Shown in pieces: positions 1 to 6,576 of a stretch of DNA of 8,778 nt. Source of the DNA: JAAYKM01 sp964411235 (lineage in GTDB: Bacteria > Desulfobacterota > Syntrophia > Syntrophales > JAAYKM01); contig CAYPKE010000107.1 in the NCBI GenBank assembly GCA_964411235.1, forward strand, positions 1-8,778, given 5' to 3'. The first letter of the stretch is position 1. Each line of letters starts with the position of its first letter. Position numbers and translations under genes: made by a program. A model generated the notes under the pieces. The model did not search any database, was not told where the DNA came from, and was given only the letters and a program-made list of their open reading frames with translations.

Positions 1-1163
1 TCCAGCCCCCCCCAGCCGACGGCGCCGTGGGGCTCCAGAAGCACCCCGTAGGTTTCCCAGGCGCGACGGATCGTCTCCTTCGTTTCCCGATCGGATACGG
101 AAAGCGAGAAGATACGCCTTTGCATCTCATCCCGGTCTGGATAGACATGAACGGTCCCGGCGCGATCGACCGTGCCGCCGTAAAGATCGAAGAACCGGGC
201 CAGGTTGCTCGGATGGCCCACGTTCATGGCGTTGGACAGGCAGGCGATGGACGGGGATATTTTCCGGTACACGCCGGTTGCCAAGTACCTGGGGAATTCC
301 TCGTTTTCGTTCACGGGCATCACGAGCCTCACGACGGGAAGCCCCATGCGCCGCGCATATTCACAGCCGAGGGCGTCGCCAAAGTTTCCCGAAGGCACGG
401 AAAAGACGATCCCATCCCCCGGCTCGGCCAACTGGGCGTAGGCATAGACATAGTAGACCATCTGGGGCATGATCCGGCCGAAGTTGATGGAGTTGGCCGA
501 AGTCAGGTTGAGATCCGCCAGGGCCGGATCGGCAAAGGCCTCCTTCACCAGGTCCTGACAGTCATCGAACTTTCCGTCCACCGAAATGGCCTGAACATTG
601 CCCCCGATCGAATCGAGCTGCTTCTTCTGGCGTCCGCTCACTTCGTCCCGCGGATAGAGAATCGTCACATCGATGCCCGCCACACCGTGAAAGGCATCGC
701 CGACAGCGCTGCCCGTATCACCGGAGGTCGCCACCAGGACGTGAAGCGTCTGTCCCGGGTCGCGCAGGGCGCTCATCAGCCGGGCCATCAGCCGGGCGGC
801 GAAGTCCTTGAATGACGCCGTGGGTCCCTGATCCAGGCGCATGATGTACCGGCGGCCCGTCACCCGCTCCAGGGGCAAGGGGAAGTTGTAGGCGTCCTCG
901 ACCAGGCGGTCCAAAACCGCCCCCTCGATTTCCCCCTCCAGGTAGGTTCGGGTCACGAGCTTCGCCGCCTCCGCATAGGGGGCCCCTTTCAGGGCCGCCA
1001 CCCGGTACGGATCAAGCAAGGGAATGGGTTCGGGCATATAAAGCCCTTCATCGGGGGCCTGTCCCTGCAGCAGGGCTTCCCGGAAGGAAACGGTTGTCTT
1101 GAAGGGGGTGATCCCCGGAACTCGCTCCAAGTTGCGGTTCGTGCTGTAGTATCGTATCGCCAT
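1..1163 (-). CDS. thrC: Threonine synthase, C-terminus cut by window edge
   Basis: This gene encodes the PLP-dependent cytosolic enzyme that converts O-phospho-L-homoserine to L-threonine and phosphate, the last step of threonine synthesis. About 387 residues are visible from the ATG at 1163 (minus strand), and the frame stays open to the left edge. Family members are usually around 460-480 residues, so the last ~80-90 are missing. The N-terminus (MAIRYYSTNRN) and an early PDEGLYMPE segment (about residues 37-45) are typical. The PLP-binding lysine is K119 in QGPTASFKDFAARLM. The phosphate-binding loop ATSGDTGSA lies at about 145-153. SANSINFGRI and VPSGNFGDALG follow further on. The start is fixed by an AAGGAG Shine-Dalgarno 11 nt upstream. 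The gene is divergent from the malic enzyme, so it is the first gene of its transcript. A run of eight C (G on the coding strand) lies at 6-13 near the edge; the frame through it reads sensibly (EPHGAVGWGGL). Confidence 0.96.
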   Translation of the reverse strand, partial: MAIRYYSTNRNLERVPGITPFKTTVSFREALLQGQAPDEGLYMPEPIPLLDPYRVAALKGAPYAEAAKLVTRTYLEGEIEGAVLDRLVEDAYNFPLPLERVTGRRYIMRLDQGPTASFKDFAARLMARLMSALRDPGQTLHVLVATSGDTGSAVGDAFHGVAGIDVTILYPRDEVSGRQKKQLDSIGGNVQAISVDGKFDDCQDLVKEAFADPALADLNLTSANSINFGRIMPQMVYYVYAYAQLAEPGDGIVFSVPSGNFGDALGCEYARRMGLPVVRLVMPVNENEEFPRYLATGVYRKISPSIACLSNAMNVGHPSNLARFFDLYGGTVDRAGTVHVYPDRDEMQRRIFSLSVSDRETKETIRRAWETYGVLLEPHGAVGWGGL

Positions 1164-1174
1164 GGTGCGCGGTG

Positions 1175-1180
1175 CTCCTT
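1175..1180 (-). promoter_or_regulatory. Shine-Dalgarno of thrC
   Basis: On the minus strand this reads AAGGAG, 11 nt before the ATG at 1163, and it supports that start. It overlaps by two bases a small dyad, TTAAA-tcaac-TTTAA (1179-1193), which could be an operator or merely AT-rich leader. Confidence 0.8.
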
Positions 1181-1463
1181 AAATCAACTTTAATGGCTGA
1201 ACCCGTCACATGAAAACGCCGTCGTCATCATTTCTTCAACTGCATTTTCATCAATCTTTCAACCCTTTTTTCATTCGGCGGCCGCGCAGGGGAAACGGCC
1301 GTAACCTCATCCCCCGCGGCCGTCCCGGTGCAGAAACGGCGTGAAGGCGGGAAACCGTCCTGCCCGAGCTCCCCGGACGGCTTCGCCGGCCAGCCGGGCA
1401 ACGCTTTATTTCTCCAAAGGACTGTGATAAGCAAGCAAAAAAATTACGATCGCCGGGAAAGGC

Positions 1464-1469
1464 AAGGAG
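1464..1469 (+). promoter_or_regulatory. Shine-Dalgarno that sets the malic enzyme start
   Basis: AAGGAG lies 5 nt before the ATG at 1475. The same frame is open back to at least 1328, but the upstream 49 codons have no Shine-Dalgarno, do not resemble malic enzyme and precede the normal family N-terminus. The start at 1475 is therefore preferred. Confidence 0.85.
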
Positions 1470-1474
1470 ACACC

Positions 1475-2827
1475 ATGACGGACAAGGCAACCACGAATGA
1501 AGAGCGGCTCGCCAGGGCGAACAAGCCTGCCGAGGACGCCCTGAAAATGCATCCTTATTATAAAGGGAAAATCGAGATTGTCCCGAAATGCGTCATCCGC
1601 GACCTGCAGGATTTCGCGATCTGGTACACCCCGGGGGTGGCCGAACCCTGCCGGGAGATTCATGCCAATCCCGAAAAGGTCTTCGATTACACGAACAAGG
1701 GCAATACCGTGGGGATCGTCACCGACGGCACCCGGGTGCTGGGCCTGGGAGATATCGGCCCCCTGGCGGGACTGCCCGTCATGGAGGGGAAGGCCCTGAT
1801 CTTCAAGTACCTGGGCGGCGTCGATGCCTTTCCGATCTGCCTGGACACCAAGGACCCCGACGAATTCATCCGGACGGTGAAGCTCATCTCCCCCTCTTTC
1901 GGCGGCATCAACCTCGAAGACATCGAAAATCCGAAGTGCTTTTACATCCTGGACCGGCTGCGTGCGGAGGCGGCCATTCCCGTCTGGCATGACGATCAGC
2001 AGGGCACCGCGGCGGTTACCGTGGCGGGGCTCATCAACGCCCTGAAGATCGTCGGCAAGAAGATAGAAGATGCCCGCATCACCCTGATCGGCATCGGTGC
2101 CGCCAACGTCTGCATCGCGAAGATGCTGATCAAGGCCGGGGCGGACCCGCTGAAGATGATCGTCGTGGACAGCAAGGGCATCCTGAGCCGCAAACGCGAC
2201 GATATCGGTCCGAGCCACAAGGAAAAGCGGGAGTTCTGCGAAACGACCAACGCCCAAAACCGCGGCGGCGGCATGGAAGAGGCCATGCGGGGCCAGGACG
2301 TGGTGATCGCCCTGTCCAAACCGGGACCCGGGGTGATCGAAAAGAGCTGGATCAGCCAAATGGCGGACAACGCCATCGTCTTTGTCTGCTCGAACCCCGT
2401 TCCCGAAATCTGGCCCTGGGAGGCCAAGGAAGCGGGGGCCCGGATCGTGGCGACCGGACGGAGCGATTTCCCGAACCAGGTCAACAACTCCGTCGGCTTT
2501 CCCGCCATCTTCCGGGGCACCCTGGACGTGATGGCCCGGGTCATCACCGACGAAATGTGCATCGCCGCCGCCGTCGAGCTGGCGCGCTGCGCCGAAGACA
2601 AGGGGATTCACGAGGACTACCTGCTGCCGACGATGGATGAATGGGAGATCTTCCCGCGTGAAGCGGTGGCCGTGGCCAAGATGGCCATCCGGCAGGGTGT
2701 GGCGCGGCTGCACTTCTCCGAACAGGAACTGTTCGCCATGGCGGAAAGCAAGATCCGCCGCTCCCGGGACCAGGTGGCCCTGATGATGGAAAAGGGCATC
2801 ATCGCCCCGTACCGGGAAGAGACCTGA
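1475..2827 (+). CDS. Malic enzyme, short NAD(P)-dependent form
   Basis: This gene encodes an oxidative decarboxylase that interconverts malate and pyruvate plus CO2 with NAD(P) and a divalent metal, linking the C4-acid and pyruvate pools. The 450 residues cover only the malic domain and the NAD-binding domain. The C-terminal phosphotransacetylase-like domain of the long MaeB type is absent. The catalytic tyrosine is Y51 in WYTPGVAEPC, and the catalytic lysine is probably K106 in MEGKALIFK. Metal ligands are expected in NLEDI (E149, D150) and WHDDQQGTA (D173/D174). The Rossmann glycine motif is GIGAAN (206-211), and CSNPVPEIWPWE (305-316) and NNSVGFPAIFRG (337-348) complete the active site. 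Sequence alone does not settle NAD versus NADP preference: VDSKG follows the second Rossmann strand in both types. The stop is 27 bp before the next gene, in the same frame, suggesting co-transcription. Long antisense frames over this gene are compositional shadows. Confidence 0.95.
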   Translation: MTDKATTNEERLARANKPAEDALKMHPYYKGKIEIVPKCVIRDLQDFAIWYTPGVAEPCREIHANPEKVFDYTNKGNTVGIVTDGTRVLGLGDIGPLAGLPVMEGKALIFKYLGGVDAFPICLDTKDPDEFIRTVKLISPSFGGINLEDIENPKCFYILDRLRAEAAIPVWHDDQQGTAAVTVAGLINALKIVGKKIEDARITLIGIGAANVCIAKMLIKAGADPLKMIVVDSKGILSRKRDDIGPSHKEKREFCETTNAQNRGGGMEEAMRGQDVVIALSKPGPGVIEKSWISQMADNAIVFVCSNPVPEIWPWEAKEAGARIVATGRSDFPNQVNNSVGFPAIFRGTLDVMARVITDEMCIAAAVELARCAEDKGIHEDYLLPTMDEWEIFPREAVAVAKMAIRQGVARLHFSEQELFAMAESKIRRSRDQVALMMEKGIIAPYREET

Positions 2828-2841
2828 TCCCCGTCCGGGGA
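2828..2841 (+). promoter_or_regulatory. Small hairpin between malic enzyme and radical SAM gene
   Basis: The sequence TCCCCG-tc-CGGGGA is a perfect dyad immediately after the malic enzyme stop codon. No T-tract follows, so it is not a classical terminator. Its right arm contains the only purine-rich stretch (GGGGA) before the next start at 2855, so it could mask a weak ribosome binding site. The two-base centre means only about 4-5 pairs would form. Confidence 0.3.
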
Positions 2842-2854
2842 ACCCTGTTTACCG

Positions 2855-4390
2855 ATGCTCCTGGTGCACCCTCCCGTCGTCCGGCCCTGCGAGGCCCCGG
2901 CCGGCATCGCCTCCCTGGCGGGATTTCTGAGGAGGTGCGGGCAAGCCTGCCGTGTTGTGGATCTGAACCTGGAAGGGCTCCGCCGGCTGATCGAAGACCC
3001 CTTTTTGCCGGAAGGCACCGGCGACACCTGGACCCGGCGCGCCCTGAAGAACAGGACCGAGCGGCTGGCACAGCTTTCCGCATGGGAGACGTATGGGAAG
3101 TCCGACCGGCACGGAAACGCGGTCCGCTCACTCAACCGCGTGCTCTCAGCCGGCACGGACGGAACCGGCATCCGGATCACCCTCGCCGATTACAGCGATA
3201 CGCGTTTCACCCCGCTGCGCAGCGCCGACCTCATCCGGGCGGCGGAGCAACCGGAGCAGAACCCTTTTTATCCCTTTTTTTCACGGCGCCTGGCCGCGCT
3301 GATCGAAAGGGAAAATCCCCGCATCATCGGCCTCTCCCTGAACTACCTGACCCAGGCCCTGTGCGCTTTCGCGATCATCGGCTACCTGAAAAACCGCCAT
3401 CCGCATGTTAAAATCATCCTGGGAGGCGGCCTCGTCACCTCGTGGCTGACCCGCCCGGACTGGCAAAATCCCTTCACGGGCCTGGCGGATGCCCTGGTGC
3501 CGGGACCGGGAGAGCCTTACCTGAAGGCGGTTATGAACCTGGAGGAAGGGATGCAGGAGTACCCACCGGATTACGGAGACTTCCCTTTGACGCAATACCT
3601 GGCGCCAGGCTTCATCCTCCCCTACAGCGCCTCCCGGGGCTGCTGGTGGCGGCGATGCACCTTCTGCCCCGAAAAGACGGAAGCATCCCCTTTCCAAACT
3701 TCATCCCCGGAAAAGGTACGGTCGGACCTGCAGCGTCTTGCCGCCGCAGAACACCCCATCCTGATCCATTTCCTCGATAACGCCCTGACTCCGGCCCTCC
3801 TGGAATCGCTGACCCGGTATCCGCCGGGCATCCCCTGGTACGGATTCGCCCGCTTCACCCCCGCGTTGCGCGACCCCGACTTCTGCCGGGCCCTGAAAAA
3901 CGCCGGCTGTGTCCTTTTGAAGCTGGGCCTGGAATCGGGAGACCAGGGCGTGCTGGACAGCCTGGACAAGGGGTTCGAACTCGGCGACGCCTTGGAAAGC
4001 TTGAAACAACTCCACCTGGCGGGTATCGGCACCTATGTCTATCTGCTGTTCGGAACGCCGGCCGAAACGTCGTCAGCGGCAGTACGCACCATGGATTTTG
4101 TCGCCCGCCGGGGGGAATGGATCGATTTCCTGAATGTTTCGCTCTTCAACCTGCCCGCGTTCAGCCGGGAAGCGGAGTCCCTCGATACGTTTCCTTTCTA
4201 TCCGGGAGATTTGTCGCTTTACGCCAATTTCCATCATCCCCGGGGATGGAACCGCGGCCTGGTCCGGCGCTTCCTCGACAAGGAATTCCGGCGCCATCCG
4301 GCGATCATGCCCATCCTGAGGCGGGATCCCGCGTGCTTCACCTCCAACCATGCGCCCCTTTTTCTTATGCGGGGAAAACGGAAGAGATGA
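2855..4390 (+). CDS. B12-binding-type radical SAM protein, substrate unknown
   Basis: This gene encodes a probable cytosolic iron-sulfur enzyme that cleaves S-adenosylmethionine to start radical chemistry. Its substrate cannot be read from the sequence. Residues 1-45 (MLLVHPPV, then IASLAGFLRRCGQ and VVDLNL) and 147-225 (PRIIGLSLN, KIILGGG, ADALVPGPGEPYL) follow the Rossmann-like B12-binding pattern, interrupted by an insert at about 46-146. No DxHxxG motif is present, as is common in this class. The radical SAM core runs from about 255 to 430. Its cysteines are C263, C268 and C271 in SRGCWWRRCTFCP, a CX4CX2C spacing rather than the usual CX3CX2C. LIHFLDNAL (303-311) and KLGLESGDQGVLDSLDKG (356-373) match later core strands and the SAM-binding region. 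The C-terminal tail (430-511) has no recognised domain. ATG 2855 is the only usable start after the in-frame TGA of the preceding gene, but the Shine-Dalgarno is weak (GGGGA, 13 nt away). Methylase-, thioether- or RiPP-type roles are all possible. Confidence 0.88.
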   Translation: MLLVHPPVVRPCEAPAGIASLAGFLRRCGQACRVVDLNLEGLRRLIEDPFLPEGTGDTWTRRALKNRTERLAQLSAWETYGKSDRHGNAVRSLNRVLSAGTDGTGIRITLADYSDTRFTPLRSADLIRAAEQPEQNPFYPFFSRRLAALIERENPRIIGLSLNYLTQALCAFAIIGYLKNRHPHVKIILGGGLVTSWLTRPDWQNPFTGLADALVPGPGEPYLKAVMNLEEGMQEYPPDYGDFPLTQYLAPGFILPYSASRGCWWRRCTFCPEKTEASPFQTSSPEKVRSDLQRLAAAEHPILIHFLDNALTPALLESLTRYPPGIPWYGFARFTPALRDPDFCRALKNAGCVLLKLGLESGDQGVLDSLDKGFELGDALESLKQLHLAGIGTYVYLLFGTPAETSSAAVRTMDFVARRGEWIDFLNVSLFNLPAFSREAESLDTFPFYPGDLSLYANFHHPRGWNRGLVRRFLDKEFRRHPAIMPILRRDPACFTSNHAPLFLMRGKRKR

Positions 4391-4433
4391 AACGATCTCA
4401 CCTCGGGGAAAAAAGGAAGTTGCCGCATGATAT

Positions 4434-4447
4434 TGTTTTCAAAAACA
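4434..4447. promoter_or_regulatory. AT-rich dyad upstream of the envelope operon
   Basis: TGTTTT-ca-AAAACA is a perfect 6+2+6 inverted repeat in the 224 bp gap before the outer-membrane gene, which probably holds that operon's promoter. It could be an operator. A TAAGAAT at 4460-4466 might serve as a -10 box, but the spacing to TTGTTT (4433-4438) is about 21 bp, too long for a standard promoter, so no promoter is called. Confidence 0.25.
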
Positions 4448-4614
4448 GGCACATTGGTGTAAGAATAAGGCCGACATCGTCATCCGGCCGCATCGTTGAT
4501 TGCCATGCCGGCGCAGCACAAAAAGATCGCCGACGTCCCCGGGGGAAGCGGGTTATGGTCGATTTTTCATTCCAGCATCAACAAACAAACCACTGAGCAA
4601 GAGAGGATTTCGCC

Positions 4615-6567
4615 ATGCAAGCCTTCCGTTTGATCGTATGCGTCCTTTTGCTTATCGTGTTCCCGGGTAACGCCCTCGCGCAGGAAGAAAGCCCGGCGCC
4701 GGAGCCGTCTTGGATCGTGGCCGCTTCCCCCGCTCCCGATGACGAAATCATCGGCAAGAAACCGGCCATCACGGTAACCTTAACCGCAGCGCCTGCACCC
4801 GGAACCCTGTTGGTCGTGCTCGACGGAACCGACATCACGCCCCTGATCCGCCCGTCCGACAACGGCTTCACCTATCACCCCGTGTTCGTCCTGGCACCAG
4901 GGCGGCACCAATTGGACATTTCCGGCGTGGACGCGGCGGGAAACCCCCTGCAGGCCTCGATTCCCTTCACCACCCGCCACAGCGACGCGTTCGAGGAAGC
5001 CACCGTCAGCGCCGACCTGACGGGCATTTATACCCACACCCTCCGCAAGGATTCCTCCGACGGCACAACGCCCTATAATGCCGTCACGATCGAAGGCCAG
5101 ATACAGGGAAAAATCCGGGAAGGGGCCAACGAACTGTCTTTTGAGGGATCCCCCGTATATATCGAACAGGACAAACCCCTGTGGACCGGCGCGGTGGAAA
5201 AGGGTCCGGATCTCCGGAGCTTCCTGATCCGCGGGGAACACCGGGGGGAGCTTCTCCAGGGGAAGGCGGAATTCGGGGACGTTCAGGTCAGCGAAACACC
5301 CTTGACGGTCCATGGGCTCCTGCGACGGGGGCTGAAGCTGGACCTGGGTTACGGTAACGGCGCCGTTTCCTTCTTCTCGGTCCGTGCACCTTCCATTTAC
5401 GGGGTACGACAGAACTGGGGACTCAAGTACGAGAAAGACAGCCAGATCACCGGCGGCTCCGTCGGCTTTTCCCTGCCGGGAATCAGGACGGACATCAAGG
5501 CCACCTTCATCACCGGAGAGGATGACTCCTATCTCACCTACGGCATTTCCGGCATTGAAACAGGCCTACGCAAAGGCGAGGTCGCCAGCCTGCGCGTGAC
5601 GTCCCAGATTGTGCCGAGTCTCCTGATCGCCGATTTCGAGGCCGCCCACAGCCGTTATGATTTTGATGACGCCGACGAATTCGGCAAAGTCAGCGACACC
5701 GCCTGGCGGGCCAACCTGAGCGGGGCCCTCAACCAGTACAGCTACGACCTGAAATACGAATACGTCGGTCGTGATTTCGAGAGCATCGCCCTGCAGGGGG
5801 GAACCAAGGACAGGGAGGGGCTCTACTTCATGGGCAATGCCATGTTCACCCACCACAGCCTGAGTCTCCTTGCCTCGGCCTTCCGGGATAACGTGGACGA
5901 CCTGTCAACCATGCCGAGAACCATCAACATCCCCCTGGGCCTGGACTACAATTATACGCGCTTTGCCCAACTCCCGATGGGGCTTTCCTATCAGCACCAT
6001 CTTGTCAAGACGACCGACGAGCCGGTGGGCTTCGATCCCATGAAGATCGTCACGGACAGCATCGCCGGGCGGATCAGCTACCTGCAGGACAAGTGGAATG
6101 CCGGCCTGAACGCATCCTATACCTACACGAACGACCGGACGGCAGCCGACCTGGACATGTACGCAACCAGCTATACCCTGACCCTGACTTTCACCCCGAT
6201 TGACACCTGGTCGCTCAGCATCGTGCCGAACCTGACGCAGCAGAAAAACGAGGACACGGGCGTGCGGACCGATACCTATACGACGACGATCGACCTGCGG
6301 TCCCAACCCATCCGGGACCTGCTGTACTGGGACCTGGGAGGCAGCTACTCATGGTCGGACGCCACCGACGACAGCGTGGATATCGAGACGACCAGCGTCA
6401 ACACGCGCCTGGCCTGCAGCCTGAAACGTTTTTTTCCTGCCTATCTCAATCCGACGATCGCCCTCAAGGGAAACTATCAGCGGATCAAGGACAAGGTCTT
6501 CGACACAAAAACCGACAATTTTACCCTCTTCCTGGTGTTTGAACTCCAGGCAAGGTTCGGAATGTGA
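4615..6567 (+). CDS. Probable outer-membrane beta-barrel protein with Ig-like N-domain
   Basis: I do not recognise this gene by name. Residues 1-22 form a Sec signal peptide (hydrophobic core LIVCVLLLIVF, likely cleavage ALA|QEES). There is no lipobox. Residues ~34-121 look like one bacterial Ig-like beta-sandwich (PAITVTLTAAPAPGTLLVVLDG, then GRHQLDISGVDAAGN). From ~130 to 650 the chain is a long series of alternating polar/hydrophobic strands with aromatic ends and short turns, for example TSYTLTLTFTP, WSLSIVPNLTQ, YWDLGGSYSW and the final LFLVFELQARFGM. This is the pattern of an outer-membrane barrel, with room for perhaps 20 or more strands. The mature part has no cysteine that I could see. 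GAGAGGA lies 7 nt before the ATG. The stop overlaps the Shine-Dalgarno of the next gene, 9 bp away, so the barrel is very likely co-expressed with the two exported paralogues. It may anchor, export or channel them, or it may be a porin; this is inference. Confidence 0.8.
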   Translation: MQAFRLIVCVLLLIVFPGNALAQEESPAPEPSWIVAASPAPDDEIIGKKPAITVTLTAAPAPGTLLVVLDGTDITPLIRPSDNGFTYHPVFVLAPGRHQLDISGVDAAGNPLQASIPFTTRHSDAFEEATVSADLTGIYTHTLRKDSSDGTTPYNAVTIEGQIQGKIREGANELSFEGSPVYIEQDKPLWTGAVEKGPDLRSFLIRGEHRGELLQGKAEFGDVQVSETPLTVHGLLRRGLKLDLGYGNGAVSFFSVRAPSIYGVRQNWGLKYEKDSQITGGSVGFSLPGIRTDIKATFITGEDDSYLTYGISGIETGLRKGEVASLRVTSQIVPSLLIADFEAAHSRYDFDDADEFGKVSDTAWRANLSGALNQYSYDLKYEYVGRDFESIALQGGTKDREGLYFMGNAMFTHHSLSLLASAFRDNVDDLSTMPRTINIPLGLDYNYTRFAQLPMGLSYQHHLVKTTDEPVGFDPMKIVTDSIAGRISYLQDKWNAGLNASYTYTNDRTAADLDMYATSYTLTLTFTPIDTWSLSIVPNLTQQKNEDTGVRTDTYTTTIDLRSQPIRDLLYWDLGGSYSWSDATDDSVDIETTSVNTRLACSLKRFFPAYLNPTIALKGNYQRIKDKVFDTKTDNFTLFLVFELQARFGM

Positions 6568-6576
6568 GGTGATACG

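Larger units (their letters stand above)
1164..1474. other. Divergent intergenic region thrC / malic enzyme
   Basis: This 311 bp region holds no gene I can support. It must contain the leftward thrC promoter and the rightward malic enzyme promoter. Rightward, TGtGATAAG at 1423-1431 resembles an extended -10 element about 45 nt before the start codon, but there is no good -35 at the right distance. Leftward, the AT-rich stretch 1181-1275 is the likely promoter area, with no convincing pair of boxes. Open frames across it (minus strand 1228-1434 and 1251-1490; plus strand 1328 onward) lack ribosome binding sites and recognisable sequence. I see no riboswitch-like or T-box-like structure by eye. 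Confidence 0.5.

Noticed and set aside
27..815. Plus-strand open frame of 262 codons inside thrC
   Set aside because: It is antisense to clear threonine synthase coding sequence, with no recognisable protein; GC-rich codon bias explains the open frame.
1328..1474. Upstream in-frame extension of the malic enzyme
   Set aside because: No ribosome binding site at 1328, the extra residues do not resemble the family, and a strong AAGGAG precedes the ATG at 1475.
1228..1490. Minus-strand short frames upstream of thrC as leader peptides
   Set aside because: No Shine-Dalgarno, no run of threonine or isoleucine codons expected of an attenuator leader, and no terminator/antiterminator pair seen.
1406..2713. 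Minus-strand open frame of 435 codons across the malic enzyme
   Set aside because: The sense strand encodes all malic enzyme motifs. The antisense product is His/Asp/Gly-rich low-information sequence with no ribosome binding site, typical of a mirror frame.
4501..4580. Possible terminator between the radical SAM gene and the barrel gene
   Set aside because: The CCCCGGGGG stretch has no loop and the cgac/gtcg arms before ATTTTT are only four pairs, so there is too little to call.
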